Shown here: positions 18,348-27,153 of the stretch, in pieces
How the letters are laid out: every line of letters starts with the position of its first letter
Numbering within the stretch: the first letter of the stretch is position 1
NCBI RefSeq assembly: GCF_023507705.1
Contig: NZ_JALBGD010000012.1
Coordinates: 21,211-85,210, forward strand
Reading direction: 5' to 3'
Source: Stappia sp. WLB 29
GTDB lineage: Bacteria; Pseudomonadota; Alphaproteobacteria; Rhizobiales; Stappiaceae
DNA length: 64,000 bases
Translations under genes and position numbers: made by a program
The notes under the pieces: model-generated
Database searches by the model: none
Seen by the model: the letters and a program-made list of their open reading frames with translations, nothing else
Told to the model about the DNA's origin: nothing

Positions 18348-20362
18348 GAAGCCGTGCTCTGCTGGGTGTTTCCCTCGTCGCGATGGTCGCGGTGCTGCGT
18401 CCGTTCCCTTCGCAGGCGCAGGACGCTATCGCGTCCGAGGAGCCGACCGTGCTTCCGCGTATTATCGTCTCGGCCACAAAGCGCCTGCAGGACGCGTTCG
18501 AAGCGATCGGCGAGGTTGCGACCGTCGAGGCGGACGAGTTGGAGCAGCGCGGCTTTTCCACCGTCGACCGTATCGACCGGGTGTTCCCGGATGTGTTGAT
18601 CCGCCAGCGCTCGAGCCGTGCCTATTCCGGTATTACCGTACGCGGCCAGTCGTCGGTCGATTTCTACAACCCGGCGACTCAGCTCTATGTCGACGGCCTG
18701 CCGCAGGACCAGGCGCTGTTCAGCCAGTTGCTGCCGCAGACGTTGGAGCGGGTCGAACTTCTGTACGGCCCGCAAGGAACGCTCTACGGCCGCAACGCCA
18801 TCGGCGGCGTGATCAACGTCGTCACCCGCAAGCCGGAGAACGACTATTTCCTCAGCCCCGTCATCGACGTGAACAGCCTCGGCGCTTTGGGCGGCGTGGC
18901 CTTCGGCGGCGCGCTGATCGAGGATGTCCTTTATGGCGATGCGTGGTTCAGCGCCGAGCGCGAGGACGGCGAGATGCGCGACATGGTCACCAATGAGCGC
19001 ACCGGCGACAGCGAGACACTGGCCGGCCAGGCCCGCCTGCGCTATGCGCCCGTCGGCAGCCCTCTCGACATCATGTTCTCCTACGGGCGCAGCGAACGGA
19101 CCTCGGACGAGGAACGCTTCGTGATGCAGTCGATGCTGGACAGCCGCATCTCGCTGCCCGTTCCGTCCCACTACGAGCTGACGACCGACAGCTACGGCCT
19201 CACCGCCTCCTACGATCTCGGCCCGGCGACGATCACCTCGCTGACCGGGTACCAGGACCGTTCGCTGCTGCGGACGATTTTCGGCTCCTACACGCCCGAA
19301 TGGCAGGAGACGTTCAACCAGGAACTGCGCATCGCCTCCAATCCGCAGGAGGGCGCGATGTTCGACTATGTCGCCGGCCTCTATTTTCAGGATCTGGATT
19401 TCCGCCGCGAAGTGCCGGCTGCGACCCTGGCCTCGCACCAGGAAATCCGCTCCTACGCGGCCTTCGGGGAGGTCACCTGGCACGCGACGGAGCGGATCGA
19501 TCTGACCGGCGGCCTGCGGTTCGACTACGAGGAGGTCGACGCCGCGACGACCCTTGCCGGCGTGCGCCAGACCAACAGCGCGGATTTCTCCGCGCTCTCG
19601 CCCAAGGTGGGCGCCAGCTACAAGGTCACGGAGGATGTGCTCGTCTACGCGCTGTTCAGCACCGGCTTCAAGGCCGGCGGTTTCACCCGCGCGGTGACCC
19701 CGGCCAATATCGGCTTCTCCTATCAGCCGCAGCACAGTTACAACTATGAGGCCGGCATCAAGGCGAGCCTGTTCGACGACACGCTGGAGCTCGGGTCCTC
19801 CGTCTATTTCACGATGACGGACGACTATCAGCTTTCGGTCGGTCCGGTGACCGGCCAGTACCTGCAGAATGTCGGCGAGGTGGAGAGCAAGGGCATCAGC
19901 CTGACGGCCCGCTGGCAGCCGGTCGATCCCTTCATGCTGTCGGGCGGCATCGCCTTCAACGACACCTACTTCAGCAGCTACAACAATCCTGCCAATCCCG
20001 GCGTCAATCTGACCGGCAACAAGGTTCCTTACGCTCCGGACGTTACGGCCAACCTGACTGCGGCCTACACGTTCGGCCTGCCGGGGGAGTTCGGCGACCT
20101 GACCGCTCGGGCCGGCGTCACCTATGTCGGAAAGACCTGGTTCGACGAGGCGAACACCGTGGGACAGGGCGCCTATGCGCTGCTCGATGCGGGGCTGTCC
20201 TGGAAGCACGGCGAGCATGTCGTCGCGGACTTCTACGTCGACAACATCACCGACGAAACCTATGCGGTCTACGGCTTCGACTCCGCCGGCGCCGGCTTCG
20301 GCAATGTCTACCAGCTCGGCCAGGGGCGCACGATCGGCGGCCGCCTCAAGATCACGTTCTGA
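18344..20362 (+). CDS. FyuA-like TonB-dependent ferric siderophore receptor
   Basis: 672 aa from the ATG at 18344, which overlaps the MFS stop. A signal peptide ends after the first 26 residues (FPSQAQ). A TonB box-like segment (PRIIVSATK) is followed by the plug domain with DFYNPATQLYVDGLPQ, RVELLYGPQGTLYGRNAIGG and INVVTRKP, and then a beta-barrel ending in aromatic ITF. The DFYNPA-LYVDG-PQ region closely resembles FyuA, the yersiniabactin receptor, as I remember it. The receptor sits in the outer membrane and would import the ferric form of the siderophore made by the upstream genes. Confidence 0.9.
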   Translation: MRSRALLGVSLVAMVAVLRPFPSQAQDAIASEEPTVLPRIIVSATKRLQDAFEAIGEVATVEADELEQRGFSTVDRIDRVFPDVLIRQRSSRAYSGITVRGQSSVDFYNPATQLYVDGLPQDQALFSQLLPQTLERVELLYGPQGTLYGRNAIGGVINVVTRKPENDYFLSPVIDVNSLGALGGVAFGGALIEDVLYGDAWFSAEREDGEMRDMVTNERTGDSETLAGQARLRYAPVGSPLDIMFSYGRSERTSDEERFVMQSMLDSRISLPVPSHYELTTDSYGLTASYDLGPATITSLTGYQDRSLLRTIFGSYTPEWQETFNQELRIASNPQEGAMFDYVAGLYFQDLDFRREVPAATLASHQEIRSYAAFGEVTWHATERIDLTGGLRFDYEEVDAATTLAGVRQTNSADFSALSPKVGASYKVTEDVLVYALFSTGFKAGGFTRAVTPANIGFSYQPQHSYNYEAGIKASLFDDTLELGSSVYFTMTDDYQLSVGPVTGQYLQNVGEVESKGISLTARWQPVDPFMLSGGIAFNDTYFSSYNNPANPGVNLTGNKVPYAPDVTANLTAAYTFGLPGEFGDLTARAGVTYVGKTWFDEANTVGQGAYALLDAGLSWKHGEHVVADFYVDNITDETYAVYGFDSAGAGFGNVYQLGQGRTIGGRLKITF

Positions 20363-20372
20363 GGCGGAGGGC

Positions 20373-21527
20373 ATGCGGATCCTGATCTCGGGCGCGGGGC
20401 CTGCCGGCCTCGCTCTCGCCAACTGCCTGCTCGATGCAGGCCTGTCGCCGGTGGTGGTGGAGAAGGCGCCGGCTCTGCGCACCGCCGGCTACGCGGTCGG
20501 CCTGCATCTCGGCGGCTGGCAGGTCGCCGAGCGGCTCGGCCTGATCGACGCGCTGAAGGCGAGGTCGATCTCCATCCAGCGGGCCGACTACCGCGATGCA
20601 CGAGGTCGCAGGCTGTTCTCCTACAATTATCGGCATCTTTCGGCAGCCTGCGGCGACCGCATGCTGGTGATCATGCGCGATGCGTTGCAGGAGGTTCTGG
20701 TCGAGCGGCTGGCGGGACGGGTGCCGATCCGGTACGGGACGACCGTCACCGCTCTTGCCGATGAGGGCGAGGCGGTGGAGGTCGACTTTTCCGACGGGTC
20801 GCGCGAACGCTTCGACCTGGTGGTTGCGGCCGACGGCTATCGCAGCGGCGTGCGGGAGCTGCATTTCGGTCCGCATTCGGAGTTTCTGAAACCGCTCGGC
20901 TATCGCAGTGCCGCCTGGCGCATACCGTCCTCGCAGGCGATGGACTGCGACTACGCGGCCTTCATGGATATCGACCTGCAGGCCGGCCTCTACCGGATCG
21001 GCGACGGCACGGTCTCGACCTTGTTCTGCTGGCGCGACGACGATACGTCCCGCGTGCCGCCGGCAATGCGTCTGGCGCAGATCGCCAGCCGGTTTGCGCA
21101 TTGGCCGGCGCTGATTTCCGATACGTTCCGAAACGGTGTCGACTGGTCGGACGGCTTCTTCGACACGATCTGCCAGATCGAGGTGCCGCGATGGTCGCGG
21201 GGGCGGGTCGTTCTTCTCGGCGATGCCGCGCATTGCATGACGTTCCTGTCGGGGCAGGGCACTTCGACGGCCGTCGTCGGGGCGCATGTGCTGGCGAGTG
21301 AGCTGGCTTCGCGCCCTTTGGAGGACGCTCTGGCCGCCTACGAGGCGCGGCTTCGGCCCGTGGCAATGAGGCTCCAGAAACAGTCGGAGAAGATCGGCGG
21401 GCACTATGTGCCGCGCAGCCGCTTCGGTCTTGCGGTCCAGTCCTGGATCATTCCGGCATTGATGCGTCCGCCGCTGGTCCGGCTGATGGCCCGCAAGATG
21501 GAGGCATCCTCGCCGTCCATCGGATGA
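20373..21527 (+). CDS. FAD-dependent monooxygenase (PHBH/TetX fold)
   Basis: 384 aa. The Rossmann motif is at the N-terminus (ISGAGPAGLALANCLL), the DG motif is VVAADGYRSGVR near residue 155, and the GD motif is GRVVLLGDAAHCM near residue 285, all typical of group A flavoprotein hydroxylases. It starts 10 bases after the receptor gene with a GGCGGAGGG ribosome site, so it belongs to the siderophore operon. Yersiniabactin and pyochelin clusters have no such enzyme. It could hydroxylate the aromatic starter or modify the siderophore before or after uptake; substrate unknown. Confidence 0.8.
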   Translation: MRILISGAGPAGLALANCLLDAGLSPVVVEKAPALRTAGYAVGLHLGGWQVAERLGLIDALKARSISIQRADYRDARGRRLFSYNYRHLSAACGDRMLVIMRDALQEVLVERLAGRVPIRYGTTVTALADEGEAVEVDFSDGSRERFDLVVAADGYRSGVRELHFGPHSEFLKPLGYRSAAWRIPSSQAMDCDYAAFMDIDLQAGLYRIGDGTVSTLFCWRDDDTSRVPPAMRLAQIASRFAHWPALISDTFRNGVDWSDGFFDTICQIEVPRWSRGRVVLLGDAAHCMTFLSGQGTSTAVVGAHVLASELASRPLEDALAAYEARLRPVAMRLQKQSEKIGGHYVPRSRFGLAVQSWIIPALMRPPLVRLMARKMEASSPSIG

Positions 21528-21541
21528 GGGTTTGCCCCCGC

Positions 21542-21572
21542 TTGACCTTCCACTTGCTGGAAGGTCCACTAT
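21542..21572 (+). promoter_or_regulatory. CueR-type promoter and operator
   Basis: The -35 element TTGACC (21542-21547) and -10 element CACTAT (21567-21572) are separated by 19 bases, the overlong spacing known for MerR-family activators. Between them lies a perfect dyad, ACCTTCC-N7-GGAAGGT (21545-21565), close to known CueR operators. It precedes the cueR gene and so should drive both cueR and the cytochrome gene in response to Cu(I). Confidence 0.9.
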
Positions 21573-21605
21573 GTCCGAGATGACAACCGACACCCCGGAC
21601 GCGCC

Positions 21606-22019
21606 ATGAACATCGGAGAGGCTGCGGCTCTCGCCAACCTGCCGCCCAAGACCATCCGCTATTACGAGGACATCGCGCTGATCCACCCGGCGCGGGCCGG
21701 CAACGGCTATCGCGACTATTCGGAGACGGACATCCATCGCCTGCAGTTCCTGCAGCGCGCGCGCAGCCTCGGCTTCACCATCGAAGAGTGCCGCGTGCTG
21801 CTGTCGCTCTACGACGACGACCACCGCGCCAGCGCCGATGTGCGCGCCGTCGCGATGGAGAAGATCGGCGAGGTGGAACGCAAGATCGTGGAACTGCGCT
21901 CGATGAAGGCGACGCTCACCCGCCTGGTGGAGTCCTGCCATGGCGATGCGCGGCCGGACTGCCCGATCCTGGAGGATCTGGCCAGGGGTAGCGGACCCTC
22001 GTGCGGCGGGCATCAATGA
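21606..22019 (+). CDS. cueR: CueR, Cu(I)-responsive MerR-family regulator
   Basis: 137 aa. The N-terminal winged helix (MNIGEAAALANLPPKTIRYYE) is followed by the coiled-coil dimer helix and a metal loop with Cys111 and Cys119 (ESCHGDARPDCP), equivalent to C112 and C120 of E. coli CueR that bind Cu(I). It activates promoters with 19-bp spacers by DNA distortion. The matching operator sits just upstream. The usual target, a CopA ATPase, is not adjacent; instead a cytochrome c gene overlaps its stop codon. Confidence 0.92.
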   Translation: MNIGEAAALANLPPKTIRYYEDIALIHPARAGNGYRDYSETDIHRLQFLQRARSLGFTIEECRVLLSLYDDDHRASADVRAVAMEKIGEVERKIVELRSMKATLTRLVESCHGDARPDCPILEDLARGSGPSCGGHQ

Positions 22020-22435
22020 TCCGGCGTAAGGGCCTTCTCCTCGGCGGTGCCGCCGTGCTGGTCGTCGTGCTGGCGGTGGTTCTGTGGCCGCAGGACGTGC
22101 CGGATCCGGCGCCGGCGTCCGCCATGGTGGAGGTGAAGGTGCCGGAGCTGTCGAATCTCGCGGCCGAGGGGAGAACCGCGTTCGACGCCCTTTGCGCCAG
22201 TTGCCACGGCGAAAACGCAGCCGGACGGCAGGGGATCGCCCCGCCGCTTGTCCACGTCGTCTACGAGCCGGGGCATCACGCCGACGGGGCCTTCGTGCTG
22301 GCGGCAACGCGCGGCGTCCGCCAGCACCACTGGACCTTCGGCGACATGCCGCCCGTGCCTGGGGCGAGCCCGCAGGACGTCGCCGCGATCATCGCCTATG
22401 TGCGGGAGTTGCAGCGGGCCAACGGCATCTTCTGA
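22016..22435 (+). CDS. Membrane-anchored class I cytochrome c
   Basis: 139 aa. The N-terminus is an uncleaved anchor or signal (RRKGLLLGGAAVLVVVLAVVLW). One haem-c site, CASCHG, is followed by a likely axial Met in GDMPPVPG near the C-terminus. Two paired histidines (PGHHADG and RQHHW) are extra and could bind metal. The ATG overlaps the cueR TGA (ATGA), so it is translationally coupled to cueR and probably induced by copper. The physiological partner is unknown. Confidence 0.82.
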   Translation: MIRRKGLLLGGAAVLVVVLAVVLWPQDVPDPAPASAMVEVKVPELSNLAAEGRTAFDALCASCHGENAAGRQGIAPPLVHVVYEPGHHADGAFVLAATRGVRQHHWTFGDMPPVPGASPQDVAAIIAYVRELQRANGIF

Positions 22436-22447
22436 AGTGCTTTAGGG

Positions 22448-23156
22448 TCAGACGCCGAGATAGGCCTCGCGCACCCGCTCGTCGGCCAGCAGCGCGGCGC
22501 CCTTGCCCTCCATCGCGATCTCGCCCGTCTCGATGACATAGCCCCGCGTGGCGATGGACAGGGCCGCAAAGGCGTTCTGCTCGACCAGGAACACGGTGAC
22601 GCCGTCCTCGCGGTTCAGCCGCTGGATGATCTCGAACACCTGGTCGACGAGCACCGGCGCCAGGCCCATCGACGGCTCGTCGAGCAGGAGCAGCTTCGGC
22701 CGGCTCATCAGGGCGCGGCCGATGGCCAGCATCTGCTGCTGGCCGCCGGACAGGCCGCCGGCCGGGTTCCTGCGCCGTTCCTTCAGAATAGGGAAGAGGT
22801 CGTAGACCCGCTCCAGATCCGAGGCGATCTCCGCATCCTTGCGCAGATAGGCGCCGAGGCGGAGATTGTCCTCGATGGCGAGCGGCGCGAAGATCTGGCG
22901 CCCTTCCGGAACCTGGGCGATGCCGGCCGCGACCCGCGCATGCGGGCTGGCGCGCGAGATGTCGCGTCCCTGGAACGACAGGCTGCCGCCGGTCATCGGC
23001 TGCACGCCGGAAATGGCGCGCAGCAGGGTTGTCTTGCCGGCGCCGTTGCCGCCGACCAGGGCGACGATCTCGCCGGAAGCGACGCTCAGCGAGACGCCGT
23101 GCAGGGCCTCGATCCGCCCATAGGCGGAGCGCAGCGCCTCGACGCGCAGAAGCGGA

Positions 23157-23170
<14 letters not shown>
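22448..23170 (-). CDS. livF: LivF-type ABC transporter ATPase
   Basis: 240 aa. Walker A GGNGAGKTT, ABC signature LSGGQQQM, Walker B LLLLDEPSMGL and the LivF-type ending EAYLGV are visible. I prefer the TTG start at 23170 because GGGAGG stands six bases before it; the in-frame ATG at 23200 lacks a good ribosome site and would overlap livG by 44 bases. It is one of two cytoplasmic ATPases of a HAAT-family importer encoded by livKHMGF. The gene converges with the cytochrome gene, leaving only 12 bases. Confidence 0.9.
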
Positions 23171-23953
<783 letters not shown>

Positions 23954-23957
<4 letters not shown>

Positions 23958-24901
23958 TTGTTCCGCCTCCCCTGGAAGAACGCCGCAAGGCTGGGCACGA
24001 TGCCGGCGCGCAGCACGATCATGATCACCATCATGATGAGACCGAGGATCATGTGTTCGTAGTCGTGGAAGCCGGTCAGGACCTGCGGCAGCACCACGAG
24101 GATCGCAGCGCCTGCCAGAGAGCCGAGGATCGAGCCCATGCCGCCGAGCACGACCATGGTCACCAGCTCGATGGAGTGCAGGAAGTTGGCCTTGTCCGGC
24201 GTCACGAAGCCGTTGACCAGGGCCAGCGTCGAGCCGGCCACCGAGGCATAGACCGCCGAGATGACGAAGACGGTCAGCTTGGCACGGGCGACGTCGATGC
24301 CGGCGACCCGTGCGGCAACCTCGGAATCGTGCAGCGCCCTCAAGGCCCGGCCCGTCGGGCTGGCGACGAGGTTGCAGGCGATCCAGGCGCCGATCACCAG
24401 GAGGCCGCCGCTGATCCAGTACCAGGTGTCGGCGCCGCGCACCCGCCAGCCGAACAGCGTCAGCCGCTCGACCGGCATGCCGTCCGGCCCGCCGGTCAGC
24501 CAGGCCTCGTTGGAAATCGTCATGGCGATGAGGATGCCGAAGCCGAGCGTCGCAACGGCGAGGTAATGGCCCTTGAGCCGCAGGATCGGCCGGCCGACGA
24601 GAAAGGCGATGGCGGCGGTCGCAACGGCGCCGGCGAGGGCCGCGACCAGCGGATGCAGGCCGAATTGCGCCGGCAGTACGGCCACCGCATAGGCACCGAT
24701 GCCGAAGAAGCCGGCATGGCCGAGGCTCACCTGGCCGGCATAGCCCATCAGCAGGTTGAGGCCGATGACGGCAAGGGCCGAGATCCAGACCAGCGCGGCG
24801 ACGCGGTAGTAGAAGTTGGAGGGCATGGCGAAGGAGAGCGCGACGACCAGCAGCGCGATCACGACCGGAACGGCAAGGCGATGGGAGAGAAGCTTGCCCA
24901 T
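23954..24901 (-). CDS. livM: LivM-type ABC transporter permease
   Basis: 315 aa with about 8-9 hydrophobic segments. The segment LNLLMGYAGQVSLGHAGFFGIGAYA is the hallmark of LivM permeases, and ALRALHDSEVAARVAGIDVARAKLTVF is the cytoplasmic coupling loop. I use the ATG at 24901; a GTG at 24907 that overlaps the livH stop as GTGA, like the livM/livG junction, is an equally plausible start two codons upstream. It forms the inner-membrane channel with LivH. Confidence 0.9.
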
Positions 24902-24903
24902 GG

Positions 24904-25776
24904 TCACACGCGCTCCACGCTGGCCTTGCCGAACAGGCCGCCCGGCAGGGCGAAGAGGACGACGAGGATGACGATGAAGGCGATGGCGTCCTTGTAGGTG
25001 GACGAGATGTAGCCGGCGCCGAGCGCTTCCAGCAGGCCGACGGCCAGTCCGCCGACCACCGCGCCGAGCGGGTTGCCCATGCCGCCGAGCATGGCCGCGG
25101 CAAAGCCCTTGAGCGCCAGCAGCATGCCGACGTCGTAGCTGGTCAGCGTGATCGGGGTGACGAGAATGCCGGCAATGGCGCCGATGGCCGCCGACATGAC
25201 GAAGGACAGGCCCATCACGAAGGAGGTGTTGATGCCGACGAGACGCGCGGCCAGCCGGTTCGCCGCCGTCGCCAGCACGGCCTTGCCGATCAGCGTGCGG
25301 TTGAAGAAGCCCCACAGCAGCACGACGATCACCGCCGCGCCGCCGAGCACCCAGAAGCTCTGCGGCAGGATCGCGGCGCCGCCGAAGCGGATCGGCGTGT
25401 CGCCGGAAAAGGCGGGAAGCGAGTGGAACTGCTTGTCGAACACCACCTGGGCAAGGCCGCGCAGGAAGATCGAGGCACCGATGGTGATGATGATCAGGGT
25501 CACCGGAGAGGCGCCGCGCGCCGGTTCGATGGCCAGCCGGTGCAGCAGCAGCCCGACCACCATGGCAACGAGGATGGCGCCGATCACGGCCAGCGGCAGC
25601 GGCACGCCGGCGGCGGTGGCGAAGACCGTGGTCATGCCGCCGATCATGACGAACTCGCCTTGGGCGAAGTTCACCACGTCGGAAGCGTTGTAGATGATGG
25701 TGAAACCGAGCGCGACCAGCGCGTAGACCGCACCGACCGTCAGTCCGGAAACACAGAATTGCAGCAACTCGGGCAT
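24904..25776 (-). CDS. livH: LivH-type ABC transporter permease
   Basis: 290 aa, about 8 hydrophobic segments. GAVYALVALGFTIIYNASDVVNFAQGEF at the N-terminus and LLALKGFAAAMLGGMGNPLGA are LivH signatures. It forms the inner-membrane channel with LivM. A 124-base gap with a strong hairpin separates it from livK upstream, a common way to make more binding protein than permease. Confidence 0.9.
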   Translation of the reverse strand: MPELLQFCVSGLTVGAVYALVALGFTIIYNASDVVNFAQGEFVMIGGMTTVFATAAGVPLPLAVIGAILVAMVVGLLLHRLAIEPARGASPVTLIIITIGASIFLRGLAQVVFDKQFHSLPAFSGDTPIRFGGAAILPQSFWVLGGAAVIVVLLWGFFNRTLIGKAVLATAANRLAARLVGINTSFVMGLSFVMSAAIGAIAGILVTPITLTSYDVGMLLALKGFAAAMLGGMGNPLGAVVGGLAVGLLEALGAGYISSTYKDAIAFIVILVVLFALPGGLFGKASVERV

Positions 25777-25847
25777 GGGTCCGCCGTCAGCTTGCCCGCG
25801 CGCTCGATGCGGCCGGGCCGGGGGCCTTCGATGTCGTGAGCAGATGG

Positions 25848-25886
25848 CCCCGCCGCGCGCCGTATCTCGTCGGGCGCGCGGCGGGG
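25848..25886 (-). terminator. Strong GC hairpin between livK and livH
   Basis: CCCCGCCGCGCGCC (25848-25861) pairs with GGCGCGCGGCGGGG (25873-25886) across an 11-base loop. On the minus strand it follows the livK stop at 25901. There is no convincing T-run, so it is more likely a partial terminator or mRNA-stabilising element than a full stop. Confidence 0.6.
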
Positions 25887-25900
25887 GAGGGGCTTTCGCC

Positions 25901-27055
25901 TTATTCGGCGAGCGTCCAGTCGCCGCTGCGGATTTCCAGCATGCGGAACGCGGTCAGGTCGAGGCCCATGTGGTCTTCCGGCGACATGTTGACGACACCG
26001 GCGGTGCCCATGAAGCCCGAGGTCTTCTCGATCTCGTCGCGGATCGCCTTGGGATCCTCGGAACCGGCGCGCTTCATCGCCTCGACCAGGATCATCAGGC
26101 CGTCATAGGCGTGGCCGCCGAAGGTCGAGACCGGCTGGCCGGTCTTTTCCTCGTATGTCGTCTTGTATTCGACGACGACGGCCTTCTGCGGATCATCGTC
26201 CGGCAGCTTGTCGGCGACCAGAAGCGCGGAAGCCGGAAGGCGCACGCCCTCGGCCGCATCGCCGGCAAGGTCGATGAAGGACTTCGAGGCGACGCCGTGG
26301 CTCTGATAAAGCGGCACCTCGATGTCGAGCTGCTTGTAGTTGCGGGTCACGATCGCCGGGCCCTGGCCGAAGCCGGGATTGACGACCGCCTGCAGGCCGG
26401 CAGCGTTCTTGATGTTGGTCAGCTGCGGCGTCATGTCCGAATCGCTCGGACCATAGGTCTCGTCCGCAACGATCTCGATGCCGTAGTTGCCCACCACCTC
26501 GAGGCACTGCTCGCGCATCGACTTGTCGAAGCCGCCGGTGCCCGAGATCATGCCGATCCTGGCAATGCCCTTCGCCTGCATGTCGGCGAAGATCTTCTCG
26601 CAGGCCATGCGGTCGGTATGCGGGGTCTTGAAGGTGAATTCCTTCACCGGGTCGATGATCACGACTGCGCCGGCGAGCGAGATGAAGGGAATGCCCGCAT
26701 CCTCGAAGACCGGGATCATCGCCATCGTCGTGCCGGTGGTGGAGCCGCCGACCACCGCGACGACCTCGTCGTCTTCCACCAGGCGGGTGGCGAAGGTGCG
26801 CGCCTTGTTGGCATCGGCGCTGTCGTCATAGACGATCAGCTCGAGCTGCTTGCCGTTGACGCCGCCTTCGGCGTTGAGCTTCTCGACGTACATTTCCAGC
26901 GTCTTGGCCTCGGGATCGCCGAGGAAGGACGCGGGGCCCGTGACCGACAGCGATGCGCCGATCTTGATGGTGTCGGCCGCCGCAGGGGCCGCCCAGACCA
27001 TGGCGACACCGGCCAGCAGGGCCGCGCCACGGATGCATTTTCCGAAAACTGCCAT
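25901..27055 (-). CDS. livK: LivK-type periplasmic binding protein
   Basis: 384 aa. A Sec signal peptide (AALLAGVAMVWAAPAAA) leads into DTIKIGASLSVTGPASFLGDPEA, the start of the type I periplasmic-binding fold, followed by GGVNGKQLELIVYDD and VAVVGGSTTGTTMAMIPV. There is no lipobox Cys, so the protein should be soluble in the periplasm. The gene lies 98 bases downstream of paaN on the same strand, which suggests a substrate linked to aromatic acid catabolism such as phenylacetate rather than leucine; that is inference from position only. Confidence 0.88.
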   Translation of the reverse strand: MAVFGKCIRGAALLAGVAMVWAAPAAADTIKIGASLSVTGPASFLGDPEAKTLEMYVEKLNAEGGVNGKQLELIVYDDSADANKARTFATRLVEDDEVVAVVGGSTTGTTMAMIPVFEDAGIPFISLAGAVVIIDPVKEFTFKTPHTDRMACEKIFADMQAKGIARIGMISGTGGFDKSMREQCLEVVGNYGIEIVADETYGPSDSDMTPQLTNIKNAAGLQAVVNPGFGQGPAIVTRNYKQLDIEVPLYQSHGVASKSFIDLAGDAAEGVRLPASALLVADKLPDDDPQKAVVVEYKTTYEEKTGQPVSTFGGHAYDGLMILVEAMKRAGSEDPKAIRDEIEKTSGFMGTAGVVNMSPEDHMGLDLTAFRMLEIRSGDWTLAE

Positions 27056-27153
27056 TCTTGTTTCCTCCCACAGGTCCAGTGCAGTCTGTTTCCGGTCTCC
27101 CGTTCGGAAAGCAGGGGCCGGGGGCAAACGTGTCGCCGCCGGCCCGTCCGTTC

